Numbered from the stretch's first letter, positions 1 to 6,519 are shown. The stretch: 8,197 bases of DNA from Bacteroidota bacterium (GCA_004356305.1 SMXJ01000069.1:1-8197), one strand, 5' to 3'. Made by a program: numbers and translations. The notes: generated by a model not told the origin, from the sequence alone.

Positions 1-335
1 GCATAGGCAACAACAGCCGGGCCACTTAATGAAGGTTCCGCACACATGATCGCATGACCGGTTCCTTTTGGAACCAATTGTCGATATATGCTGGGTTTAG
101 CACCTAAGCCTTTTGCCAATTGTTGTAAACTTTCCACAACCTCATCACCAAAAAAGGCCGGATCTCCTAAAATAAAGGCGATCTCATCAATATCCTGATC
201 TAATACCCTGGCAATATCTGCTACCAATCTATGGACAATAGGCGTTCCTGCCACTGGAATTAAAGGTTTTGGGATGGTTAAGGTGTGTGGGCGTAATCGC
301 GAGCCTCTACCGGCCATTGGGACTATTATTTTCAT
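1..335 (-). CDS. Sugar-phosphate nucleotidyltransferase, N-terminal part (cut by window edge)
   Basis: I translated this partial gene by hand from the ATG at 335; it reads 111 codons without a stop to the window edge. The N-terminus has the nucleotide-binding signature of the NDP-sugar pyrophosphorylase family: a hydrophobic strand, then MAGRGSRLRP (residues 7-16), T18, and the conserved KPL at 23-25. A GTGHA motif follows at 91-95, where the family binds the nucleotide base and sugar. Enzymes of this fold join a sugar 1-phosphate to an NTP, giving an NDP-sugar and pyrophosphate for cell-surface polysaccharide synthesis. The exact sugar and nucleotide cannot be told from this part; glucose or mannose 1-phosphate are the common substrates. 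The gene lies 39 bases behind dut on the same strand, so the two are probably co-transcribed. The family call is secure; the substrate is open. Confidence 0.9.
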   Translation of the reverse strand, partial: MKIIVPMAGRGSRLRPHTLTIPKPLIPVAGTPIVHRLVADIARVLDQDIDEIAFILGDPAFFGDEVVESLQQLAKGLGAKPSIYRQLVPKGTGHAIMCAEPSLSGPAVVAY

Positions 336-344
336 AGATGGAAT

Positions 345-356
345 CCGCGAAAGCGG
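345..356 (-). other. Small GC hairpin in the dut-nucleotidyltransferase gap
   Basis: A 4-bp perfect stem, CCGC with GCGG, closes a 4-base loop in the otherwise very AT-rich 39-base gap. It ends 9 bases upstream of the nucleotidyltransferase ATG. It has no T-run behind it on the minus strand, so it does not look like a terminator. It could modulate translation of the downstream gene or be chance. Confidence 0.25.
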
Positions 357-374
357 TTATATTTTTAATTAATT

Positions 375-809
375 TTAATCAGCTCCTGTACTCCCAAATC
401 CACCTCCACCGCGCTCAGTTTCAGTTAGTTCTACCGTTTCATCCCAGATAGCACGCTCGTGCTTCGTGATGATCAACTGGGCTATGCGAGCGCCATTTTT
501 AACAGTAAAATCTTCGTGGGAGAGATTCACTAATATCACTCCTATCTCTCCCCGGTAATCGGCATCAATGGTTCCCGGGGAATTTAAAACCGTGATCCCA
601 TTTTTGACTGCCAATCCACTACGAGGTCGAACTTGAGCCTCATAACCAATAGGTAGCTCAATAAAAAGTCCAGTTTTAACGATCGCTCTCTCTAAGGATT
701 TCAATATAATTGGCTCCTCAATATTCGCTCGCAAGTCCATTCCTGCCGATGCTTCAGTTTCATAATGAGGCAATGCATGGTCGGATCTATTAACAATTTT
801 TATGATCAT
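375..809 (-). CDS. dut: dUTP diphosphatase (trimeric dUTPase)
   Basis: This enzyme hydrolyses dUTP to dUMP and pyrophosphate. That keeps uracil out of DNA and supplies the precursor for dTMP; it acts in the cytoplasm as a homotrimer. At 144 residues it has the usual length, and all five dUTPase motifs are present in order. Motif 1 is AGMDLRA at 22-28, motif 2 is RPRSGLA at 61-67, and motif 3 is GTIDADYRG at 79-87, with D82 as the catalytic aspartate and Y85 stacking on uracil. Motif 4 is RIAQL at 108-112. Motif 5 is the glycine-rich RGGGGFGSTG at 133-142, which closes over the phosphates. The gene starts 19 bases behind the lipoprotein gene and runs on to the nucleotidyltransferase gene, so it probably belongs to a small operon. 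I saw no promoter of its own. The call is secure. Confidence 0.97.
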   Translation of the reverse strand: MIIKIVNRSDHALPHYETEASAGMDLRANIEEPIILKSLERAIVKTGLFIELPIGYEAQVRPRSGLAVKNGITVLNSPGTIDADYRGEIGVILVNLSHEDFTVKNGARIAQLIITKHERAIWDETVELTETERGGGGFGSTGAD

Positions 810-828
810 GGTTGTGCTTCAGAAGAGA

Positions 829-1344
829 TTAATCAATTCCTTTTGAGTTTACACCCGGATATGCTATCATAGGCTTTTGCTCTATTTTATAGATCTTTAA
901 AAACTTAACTTCGTCATTATGCAAGTAGCTAAGCACCGCTTCATCCTCTTCCAGCTGAAATGGAAATGCCTCCGGCGGAAGGTTTTGTGATTCTTTTACC
1001 GGATCGATATCCATAATAATATCCGGTCTTGATCCATTTTTAAGATAACCAACGTATTGATCCCTGTTCTGAGGCGAGTTTTGTGCTTTCAGTTTTTTAT
1101 TTCTGAAATATATATCCATGACAACCACGTCATCGACATAACCATCAATAGTGACATAAACATTGGTGCCGGATCCGGCTTCTTTAACACCGGCTACCCA
1201 ATCCTGATAATAGACAACCCCTAAGGTAAAAGGAGGATCCGGGGCGAATGAAAATCCGGTTTCCTTTCCACCTGCACAACTGGAAAGACCGAATAATATT
1301 ACAGAAAGTGAAAAAATACTTGAGATACCTTTTATTGGTTTCAT
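829..1344 (-). CDS. Unrecognised small lipoprotein
   Basis: I do not recognise this 171-residue protein. It begins with a lipoprotein signal peptide: a lysine-containing n-region (K2, K5), a hydrophobic stretch at about 8-20, and a lipobox LSSC with the acylated cysteine at 23. After processing, about 149 residues would be anchored to a membrane facing the periplasm or the outside. The residues after Cys23 (AGGKET) hold only one acidic residue, so they match the acidic surface-export signal of Bacteroidota lipoproteins poorly; an inner-leaflet outer-membrane location is more likely. The mature part is rich in aromatic and acidic residues, has no other membrane segment and shows no motif I can name; it may be a beta-rich fold. 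The gene sits between the terminator behind atpG and dut, so it should have its own promoter in about 1345-1385. The best candidate there, at 1362-1369, has one mismatch in the -7 box and no matching -33 box. Confidence 0.8.
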   Translation of the reverse strand: MKPIKGISSIFSLSVILFGLSSCAGGKETGFSFAPDPPFTLGVVYYQDWVAGVKEAGSGTNVYVTIDGYVDDVVVMDIYFRNKKLKAQNSPQNRDQYVGYLKNGSRPDIIMDIDPVKESQNLPPEAFPFQLEEDEAVLSYLHNDEVKFLKIYKIEQKPMIAYPGVNSKGID

Positions 1345-1385
1345 TCAGTTATAAATAAGATCAAAAGTCCTGCCATAAAGGTACG

Positions 1386-1420
1386 AAAAAAGCCTCTCCA
1401 TCATAGACAGAAAGACTTTT
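1386..1420 (-). terminator. Intrinsic terminator behind atpG
   Basis: On the minus strand the segment folds into an almost uninterrupted stem of 15 pairs with a 3-base loop. AAAAGTC and the following bases pair with GGAGAGGCTTTT, with G-U wobbles at four positions. A run of six T (1386-1391) forms the end of the 3' arm and the U-tract. It begins 23 bases after the atpG stop codon. This is the expected shape of a Rho-independent terminator and marks the end of the ATP synthase transcript. Because both arms carry A/T runs it could also work in the opposite direction, but no plus-strand gene needs it. Confidence 0.85.
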
Positions 1421-1443
1421 GTATACCGTTATCAAAAAAGAAA

Positions 1444-2319
1444 TTATCCTATCAATGCTTCGGCTCCACCTACGATTTCTAAGATCTCACTGGTAATGGC
1501 AGCCTGACGGGCCTTATTGTAATGCAACTTCAGCTGATCGCGCAATTCTATCGCATTGTCCGTTGCTTTGTGCATGGCAGTCATACGGGCGCCATGTTCA
1601 CTGGCAACACTATCACGAAGAGCCTTGAATAATTGAGTTTTCAAACTCTTCGGAATTAATTCGGATATGATCTTCTCCTTGGACGGCTCAAAGATATACT
1701 GAGCTTTTGAGGAAGTGTTGTCCTCATCACTATCTTCTTTCGAAGCTACTATAGGCAAAAATTGTTCGTTCATCACAATTTGAGTAGCCGCATTCTTAAA
1801 CTTATTATATACCAATACAATTTTATCACAGCTACCTTCAGCAAAAAGAGTCATTAACTTTTCAGCAATGACCGCTGCATTCTCATAATTCAAATCGTCG
1901 AAAATAGCATTGTCGTTTTCTACAATTGTTTCTGTTTTCCTTAAAATATCATTTCCCTTTTTACCCAATGTCACGAAATTCACTTGTTTTCCGACGTAGA
2001 TTTCTTTAACACATCGTCTGGCTTCTTTCACGATGCTATTGTTAAAAGCACCTGCCAAACCACGATTAGAGGTAATGGCAACCACCAATATTTTATTTAC
2101 TTCGCGTTGGTCGGCAAATTCACTTCCGCTATCACCCTCGAGCGTTGCGCTTAAATTTTGTAACAAGGTGGTAAGTGTATTGGCATAAGGACGCATGGCA
2201 GTAATCGCATTCTGTGCTTTTTTCAACTTCGCAGCAGATACCATTTTCATGGCACTGGTGATCTGCATCGTTGATCCTACCGAGGAAATTCTATTTCGTA
2301 TTTCTTTTAAATTTGCCAT
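1444..2319 (-). CDS. atpG: F1Fo ATP synthase subunit gamma
   Basis: Gamma is the central rotor shaft of F1: it turns with the c ring and drives the conformational changes of the alpha/beta sites. The 291 residues match the family length. The N-terminal coiled-coil helix holds RNRISSVGSTMQITSAMKMV (8-27). The Rossmann-like middle begins with TSNRGLAGAFN (83-93), the counterpart of the conserved DRGLCG region. The C-terminal helix holds SEHGARMTAMHKATDNA (240-256) and the family signature ITSEILEIVGGAEA (275-288). An acidic, serine-rich loop at about 193-206 (KEDSDEDNTSS) is probably an exposed, poorly conserved insertion. The ATG is 22 bases behind the atpA stop. The gene is the last of the ATP synthase genes here and is followed by a terminator, so atpD and atpC (beta and epsilon) are not in this operon. 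The call is secure. Confidence 0.98.
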   Translation of the reverse strand: MANLKEIRNRISSVGSTMQITSAMKMVSAAKLKKAQNAITAMRPYANTLTTLLQNLSATLEGDSGSEFADQREVNKILVVAITSNRGLAGAFNNSIVKEARRCVKEIYVGKQVNFVTLGKKGNDILRKTETIVENDNAIFDDLNYENAAVIAEKLMTLFAEGSCDKIVLVYNKFKNAATQIVMNEQFLPIVASKEDSDEDNTSSKAQYIFEPSKEKIISELIPKSLKTQLFKALRDSVASEHGARMTAMHKATDNAIELRDQLKLHYNKARQAAITSEILEIVGGAEALIG

Positions 2320-2341
2320 TTTTTCAAGTTATGTCTTCTCC

Positions 2342-3919
2342 CTAGTTATATCTGGATGAAAGATCTTTTGCGACAGTTGTCAACACATCAATTGTTTCGT
2401 CGGTTAATTTTCCGGCCTTCAAAGTGTCTAAAGTATCTCTGTGTTTTGCGTTCAATAATTCGATGTAATCCCTTTCGAATTCTTTAATTTTCTCTACAGG
2501 TACATCCTTCATCAAATTCTTAGAGCCGGCATAGACTACGGCTATCTGATCTTCAACGGTAAACGGGTCGTTCTGAGCTTGCTTTAAGATCTCCACATTG
2601 CGTTTCCCTTTTTCAATGACGTTCAAGGTTGCCGCATCAAGATCACTCCCGAACTTCGCAAAGGCTTCCAATTCACGGTATTGCGCCTGATCTAATTTCA
2701 GCGTCCCCGCTACTTTTTTCATCGATTTTATCTGTGCATTTCCCCCTACACGAGATACTGAAATGCCCACATTGATCGCCGGACGAACCCCTGCGTTAAA
2801 TAGATCGGATTCCAGGAAGATCTGTCCATCTGTAATCGAAATTACGTTGGTTGGGATATAAGCGGTAACGTCGCCGGCCTGTGTTTCGATAATTGGTAGG
2901 GCGGTCAAAGAACCTCCTCCTTTTACCAAGCTCTTTATGGACTCAGGTACATCATTCATGTTGGCCGCGATCGCATCATCTCCAATTATCTTGGCCGAAC
3001 GCTCCAATAATCTCGAGTGTAAGTAAAATACATCCCCCGGATATGCTTCACGTCCCGGTGGACGTCTTAATAAAAGTGATACCTCACGGTATGCCACTGC
3101 TTGTTTTGACAGATCATCAAATATAATTAAAGCCGGACGTCCAGTATCACGAAAGTACTCGCCAATAGCAGCGCCTGCAAACGGAGCATATACCTGCATT
3201 GGAGCAGGGTCACTCGCGTTAGCCGCAACAATAGTTGTATATGCCAATGCCCCTTTATCTTCAAGTACCTTAGCTATGTTCACAACGTTTGAAGCTTTTT
3301 GTCCAATAGCGACATAAATACAATATACGGGTTCCCCTGCATCGTAAAACTCTTTTTGATTCAAAATGGTGTCGATACAAACCGTGGTTTTACCCGTTTG
3401 ACGGTCACCGATTATCAATTCACGTTGTCCTCTACCTACAGGGATCATCGCGTCAATAGATTTTATACCCGTTTGTAGCGGCTCACTTACCGGTTCACGG
3501 AAGATCACACCCGGAGCTTTACGTTCCAATGGCATTTCGTACGTTTTTCCCTCGATAGCTCCTTTACCGTCGATGGGTTGTCCCAGTGTATTTACTACAC
3601 GTCCAACTATTCCTTCCCCAACATTAATCGAAGCAATTCGTTGCGTACGTTTTACAATAGATCCTTCCTTAATTTCTTTTGAAGGCCCTAACAATACAAC
3701 TCCTACATTGTCTTCTTCAAGGTTCAACACTATACCTTCAAGACCATTTTCAAACTCTACCAATTCTCCGTATTGTACATTTGATAAGCCATATATACGG
3801 GCAATACCATCTCCTATGGTAAGTACAGTTCCCACTTCATCCAATGAAGCACTCGCTTCAAAACCTGAAAGTTGTTGTTTTAAAATTGCTGAAACTTCAG
3901 CTGGTTTAACTTCTGCCAT
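2342..3919 (-). CDS. atpA: F1Fo ATP synthase subunit alpha
   Basis: Alpha alternates with beta in the F1 hexamer and carries the non-catalytic nucleotide sites. The 525 residues fit the family, slightly longer than the E. coli protein. In order there are an N-terminal beta-barrel domain (about 25-95), the nucleotide-binding domain with Walker A GDRQTGKTT (171-179) and Walker B ALIIFDD (263-269), and the alpha/beta signature PAINVGISVS (380-389). The arginine that reaches into the catalytic site of beta is R390, in SRVGG. A helical C-terminal domain follows. Compared with E. coli, as I remember it, there are small extra stretches near 189-196 and in the loop after LLERSAK (304-335), which I take to be lineage features. 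The ATG is preceded by an A-rich, non-Shine-Dalgarno leader typical of Bacteroidota. atpH lies 48 bases upstream and atpG 22 bases downstream. The call is secure. Confidence 0.99.
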   Translation of the reverse strand: MAEVKPAEVSAILKQQLSGFEASASLDEVGTVLTIGDGIARIYGLSNVQYGELVEFENGLEGIVLNLEEDNVGVVLLGPSKEIKEGSIVKRTQRIASINVGEGIVGRVVNTLGQPIDGKGAIEGKTYEMPLERKAPGVIFREPVSEPLQTGIKSIDAMIPVGRGQRELIIGDRQTGKTTVCIDTILNQKEFYDAGEPVYCIYVAIGQKASNVVNIAKVLEDKGALAYTTIVAANASDPAPMQVYAPFAGAAIGEYFRDTGRPALIIFDDLSKQAVAYREVSLLLRRPPGREAYPGDVFYLHSRLLERSAKIIGDDAIAANMNDVPESIKSLVKGGGSLTALPIIETQAGDVTAYIPTNVISITDGQIFLESDLFNAGVRPAINVGISVSRVGGNAQIKSMKKVAGTLKLDQAQYRELEAFAKFGSDLDAATLNVIEKGKRNVEILKQAQNDPFTVEDQIAVVYAGSKNLMKDVPVEKIKEFERDYIELLNAKHRDTLDTLKAGKLTDETIDVLTTVAKDLSSRYN

Positions 3920-3967
3920 TTTAATTAGGTATAATCATAGTCTTTCACCTTAGCTTTGGACTACTTG

Positions 3968-4510
3968 TTATAAACTTTTACTAAATTCTCTTTTAATATT
4001 TCCCAGTTTGTTTGCGATACTCGCATTGTATTGAAGGTCGCCAACACGCAGGATAAACCCACCGATTATAGACGCATCAACATCGTTTTTCAGAGTCACA
4101 TTGGTACTCCCAGTGATCTCCTTCACTTTTTCAAGTACCTGAACTTCTAATTCTGAAGAAAGTGCGACCGCGGTAGTTACAATCGCCTCCTTTATTCCTT
4201 TCGCTTCGTTATATAAACTGATATAACTTTCAGTAACTCCGGATAGCATATCAATTCGCTTATTGCCCACCAATACATTTATCAAACTATGAGTGTATTT
4301 TGATTGATCGCCAAATATTGATAACAACGCCTGCCTTTTATCTTCTGCTTTTATCACGGGGCTTTTGAGCATTACACGCAATTCTTTGCTTCCTCGAATA
4401 GTAGCTTGTACAGAACGCATATCGTCAAATACAATGTCACCGGCATTGGCTTCATTAGCTTCTTGTAGGATGGCTTTCGCATATCGTATGGCAGCTCTGT
4501 TTCCACTCAT
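3968..4510 (-). CDS. atpH: F1Fo ATP synthase subunit delta
   Basis: Delta (the homologue of mitochondrial OSCP) sits on top of F1 and ties it to the b subunits of the peripheral stalk. The 180 residues match the family. The N-terminal helical domain begins NRAAIRYAKAI (4-14), as is usual, and binds the N-terminus of alpha. The C-terminal domain carries the most conserved stretch, IGGFILRVGDLQYNASIANK (149-168), where the family commonly has a glycine pair, then D-x-S; here the aspartate position is N163. The start codon is 6 bases behind the atpF stop, so the two are almost certainly translated from one message and may be coupled. The 48-base gap to atpA holds no promoter that I can see. The call is secure from both sequence and gene order. 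Confidence 0.97.
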   Translation of the reverse strand: MSGNRAAIRYAKAILQEANEANAGDIVFDDMRSVQATIRGSKELRVMLKSPVIKAEDKRQALLSIFGDQSKYTHSLINVLVGNKRIDMLSGVTESYISLYNEAKGIKEAIVTTAVALSSELEVQVLEKVKEITGSTNVTLKNDVDASIIGGFILRVGDLQYNASIANKLGNIKREFSKSL

Positions 4511-4516
4511 GGTCTC

Positions 4517-5011
4517 TTAATTTAAAGTTGCGTCTCCTAACAGATCTGACACAAGTTTTAATTGCTTGTCTTTATTCGACAATTCTTCGGTTACAACTTT
4601 TTCAGCAATTTCAATTGAAAGTGAAGCTACCTGGTTTTTTATATCTGCGATCGCAGCTTTCTTTTCACTTTGGATAGCTGCTTGTGCATTTGCGATCATC
4701 TTGGCTCCTTCAACTTTAGCTTCTTCCTTAGCATCTGCTATCAATTTGGTTTTCAACTCACGAGCTTCTTTCATCATCGCATCCCGCTCAACTCTGGCTT
4801 CTTTCAACAACTTTTCATTGTCGGCAGTGAGGTTTTGCATTTCTCTTTTAGCGGCATCGGCAGATGCCAATGCCTCCCTGATAGAATTTTCTCTATCGTT
4901 CACGGTTTTTACAATAGGTTTCCATGCGAACTTCTTAAGAACAAAAAACAAGATGGCAAACGACATAAATGTCCAAAACAATAGTCCTATATCAGGAGTA
5001 AGTAAATCCAT
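4517..5011 (-). CDS. atpF: F1Fo ATP synthase subunit b
   Basis: Subunit b forms the peripheral stalk that holds F1 still against the turning rotor. The 164-residue protein has the expected plan. A short N-terminus leads into a single membrane helix at about 8-26, followed by the conserved KKFAWKPI (26-33). A long, highly charged helix (about 38-150), rich in Ala, Glu and Lys, dimerises as a coiled coil. The end (VASLSIEIAEKVV region) binds delta. Only one b gene is seen, so the stalk should be a homodimer. atpF is separated from atpE by 72 bases that contain a strong hairpin, the only sizeable gap with a structure inside the operon. The six-base gap to atpH suggests tight coupling downstream. 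The call is secure. Confidence 0.98.
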   Translation of the reverse strand: MDLLTPDIGLLFWTFMSFAILFFVLKKFAWKPIVKTVNDRENSIREALASADAAKREMQNLTADNEKLLKEARVERDAMMKEARELKTKLIADAKEEAKVEGAKMIANAQAAIQSEKKAAIADIKNQVASLSIEIAEKVVTEELSNKDKQLKLVSDLLGDATLN

Positions 5012-5046
5012 TTCTATATAATTTTATAATCCTTAGTATTAAAACT

Positions 5047-5084
5047 AAAAAGCCGGTGCAACCAACCGTTACACCGTACTTTTT
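5047..5084 (-). promoter_or_regulatory. Terminator-like hairpin between atpE and atpF
   Basis: Directly at the atpE stop codon the minus strand can fold: AAAAAG pairs with CTTTTT, CGGTG with CACCG and AAC with GTT, separated by a 2/1 internal loop and one mismatch, around a 5-base loop. The 3' arm ends in a T5 run. The shape is that of a Rho-independent terminator or an mRNA-stabilising 3' structure. I find no promoter between it and atpF, so atpFHAG must be transcribed through it. I therefore infer a partial terminator or processing/stability element that makes more atpB-atpE message, and so more c subunit, than message for the downstream genes. Confidence 0.6.
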
Positions 5085-5320
5085 TACTTTGCAATTAGCG
5101 ATACAACCACTGCAAAAAGGGCTACCGCTTCAACGAAAGCAATAAGTATAATCGCAGATGCCTGTAATTGTCCTCTCATTTCTGGTTGACGTGCAATTGC
5201 TTCTACTGTCGCACCACCAATTCTACCAATACCGATACCGGCACCGACAGCTGCTAGTCCTGCTCCAATTGCTGCAAATGGATAATAACTTACCACTTCT
5301 TGTAATAATGCTAAACTCAT
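5084..5320 (-). CDS. atpE: F1Fo ATP synthase subunit c (proteolipid)
   Basis: This is the small hairpin protein that forms the rotating ring in the membrane. The 78 residues contain two membrane helices (about 14-36 and 54-76) joined by the conserved polar loop ARQPE (43-47). Helix 1 has the glycine-packing motif GAGIGIG with glycines at 26, 28, 30 and 32. Helix 2 carries the ion-binding carboxylate E64, in AFVEAVALF. The helix-1 glutamine and the Ser/Thr next to the carboxylate, which mark sodium-binding rings, are absent (I31 and A65 lie in the regions concerned). Protons are therefore the likely coupling ion; ring size cannot be read from sequence. Spacing is 22 bases to atpB and 72 to atpF, and a hairpin starts at the stop codon. 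The call is secure. Confidence 0.98.
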   Translation of the reverse strand: MSLALLQEVVSYYPFAAIGAGLAAVGAGIGIGRIGGATVEAIARQPEMRGQLQASAIILIAFVEAVALFAVVVSLIAK

Positions 5321-5342
5321 AGTTTAAAATATTAAAAATTAA

Positions 5343-6458
5343 TTAATGTTCTGCTTCTTCCATGGCGCTCCCTATATATAGAGCCGATAACATGGTAAAT
5401 ATATATGCCTGTATGGCAACGACTAATATTTCTATGATACTTATGAATAATGAAAACGCCACCGAAACGGGTGCTATCCAATAAGTTTGAAATATAAATA
5501 TCAAAGAGATCAAACTCAATACAATTATATGCCCTGCCGTTATATTCGCAAACAAACGAATCATTAACGAGATAGGCTTGATAAATATTCCTGCAAACTC
5601 AAGAAAGGCCATAAATATCTTCATTGGGACCGGTAAACCCGGCATCCAAAAAATATGCCCCCAATAATTTTTGTTTCCGGCAACGGTTGTAATAATAAAC
5701 GTAATGGCGGCAAGGGTAAATGTAAAAGCAATATTCCCACTCAAATTCGCGCTAAACGGAAAGAAAGGAATCAATCCCATAACGTTATTTATCCAAATAA
5801 AGAAAAATAAGGTTAGCAGAAACGGTAAAAATTTTCTATAATGTTTTTCACCTATGTTGGGAATTGCAACATCGTCTCTTATAAACACTACCAAGGGCTC
5901 TGTGAACTTGGCAATCCCTTTTGGCACTCCATCTTTACTATATCTTCGGGCTGAAAGGCCAAATATAAATAAGAGCAGTCCCATAGAAAGGAACATCGTG
6001 AACACGAGTTTGGTAATCGAGAAATCCATTGGATGCATATTCTCGGGATGGTCTTCTGCACCCATGTTGATATAAGAGCCATTCTCGTTAACCACTTCCG
6101 TCGCATAGTAAATCTCTTCGTGATATTTTACAAAACGCTGCCCGTTCTTCTCTACTATTACCCTTCCAGAATCGTCATGATGAAACTCACTCGACATAAA
6201 TACGGTCAAACCATTTTCCGTCCAGAGAATTACAGGTAATGGAACAGAAATAGAATGGCCATTCCAATCGGTGATATGAAACTCATGAGCATCTTTAATG
6301 TGATGCATGATCATTTCCGTTACATCGAATTCTTTTTCTTTATTTTCATCAGTATCGTTGGAAGAAATATTTAAGGCCGCAAAAGAGGAAGTAGATAGTA
6401 AGATTGCGAACACCCCTGAAAAGAGGTGCTTAATAAAGTTGAATTTTAATGTTTTCAA
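5343..6458 (-). CDS. atpB: F1Fo ATP synthase subunit a, long form with signal-like N-terminus
   Basis: Subunit a forms the two proton half-channels beside the c ring. The 371 residues far exceed the roughly 270 of E. coli. The extra part is N-terminal: a signal-peptide-like stretch (1-27, ending SSFA) and a hydrophilic, histidine-rich domain (about 28-145), followed by the usual membrane helices from about 149. The essential arginine is R301, in MIRLFANITAGH, and the conserved glutamine is Q350. The helper residues are H310 and E343, the reverse of E. coli Glu219 and His245 and like mitochondria. The only start that keeps the signal sequence is a TTG at 6458; the next in-frame ATG would be residue 49. 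An out-of-frame ATG lies 22 bases upstream at 6480. A Bacteroidota-type promoter at 6491-6521 would give a leader of about 27 bases to the TTG. The product is secure; the exact start is less so. Confidence 0.96.
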   Translation of the reverse strand: MKTLKFNFIKHLFSGVFAILLSTSSFAALNISSNDTDENKEKEFDVTEMIMHHIKDAHEFHITDWNGHSISVPLPVILWTENGLTVFMSSEFHHDDSGRVIVEKNGQRFVKYHEEIYYATEVVNENGSYINMGAEDHPENMHPMDFSITKLVFTMFLSMGLLLFIFGLSARRYSKDGVPKGIAKFTEPLVVFIRDDVAIPNIGEKHYRKFLPFLLTLFFFIWINNVMGLIPFFPFSANLSGNIAFTFTLAAITFIITTVAGNKNYWGHIFWMPGLPVPMKIFMAFLEFAGIFIKPISLMIRLFANITAGHIIVLSLISLIFIFQTYWIAPVSVAFSLFISIIEILVVAIQAYIFTMLSALYIGSAMEEAEH

Positions 6459-6480
6459 GGTAATATTTTTTGCGTTCCAT
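6430..6480 (-). other. Short upstream reading frame overlapping the atpB start
   Basis: An ATG at 6480 opens a 16-codon frame (MERKKYYLENIKIQLY) that ends at a TAA inside the first codons of atpB, in another frame. It lies about five bases from the likely transcription start, so it would be almost leaderless. It may be a chance ATG, a small leader peptide coupled to atpB translation, or the real atpB start disrupted by one extra base in the A6 run at 6466-6471. It has no recognisable product. Confidence 0.2.
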
Positions 6481-6491
6481 AAATTTGGTGC

Positions 6492-6519
6492 AAATGTACT
6501 AACATTAAATGAACTAACA
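6492..6519 (-). repeat. Imperfect 13-bp tandem repeat in the atpB promoter
   Basis: Two copies, TGTTAGTTCATTT (6507-6519) and TGTTAGTACATTT (6492-6504) on the minus strand, match at 12 of 13 positions and repeat every 15 bases. They fill the promoter spacer and run into the -7 box. They may be an operator or the trace of a local duplication; I know no regulator with this site. Confidence 0.6.
6493..6506 (-). promoter_or_regulatory. Inverted repeat over the -7 box (possible operator)
   Basis: The bases AATGT and ACATT form perfect 5-bp arms around a 4-base spacer (TAGT), covering most of the -7 element of the atpB promoter. The 5-4-5 geometry is the one used by Crp/Fnr-family sites, but the arm sequence is not the classical one, so the regulator is unknown. 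Such AT-rich palindromes also occur by chance. Confidence 0.3.

Noticed and set aside
1362..1369. Possible -7 box (GACTTTTG) for the lipoprotein gene
   Set aside because: It departs from TAnnTTTG at the first base, and no TTTG lies 19-20 bases upstream.
2893..3953. Open frames on the plus strand opposite atpA (2893-3126 and 3573-3953)
   Set aside because: They lie wholly or almost wholly antisense to a strongly conserved gene, their translations resemble no protein family, and they have no promoter or ribosome site.
3920..3967. Regulatory hairpin in the atpH-atpA gap (TAGTC with GACTA)
   Set aside because: Only a 5-bp stem with a 16-base loop and no T-run; this is expected by chance in AT-rich DNA.
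4566..5021. Plus-strand frames opposite atpF, one of 151 codons
   Set aside because: They are mirror frames of the Ala/Lys/Glu-rich b-subunit helix, which gives few antisense stops; atpF itself is unmistakable.
5084..5320. Sodium-coupled c ring
   Set aside because: The glutamine of helix 1 and the Ser/Thr after the helix-2 carboxylate, which mark sodium binding, are missing.
5888..6106. Second minus-strand frame inside atpB
   Set aside because: It is another frame of the conserved atpB region, with no start signal and a low-quality translation.
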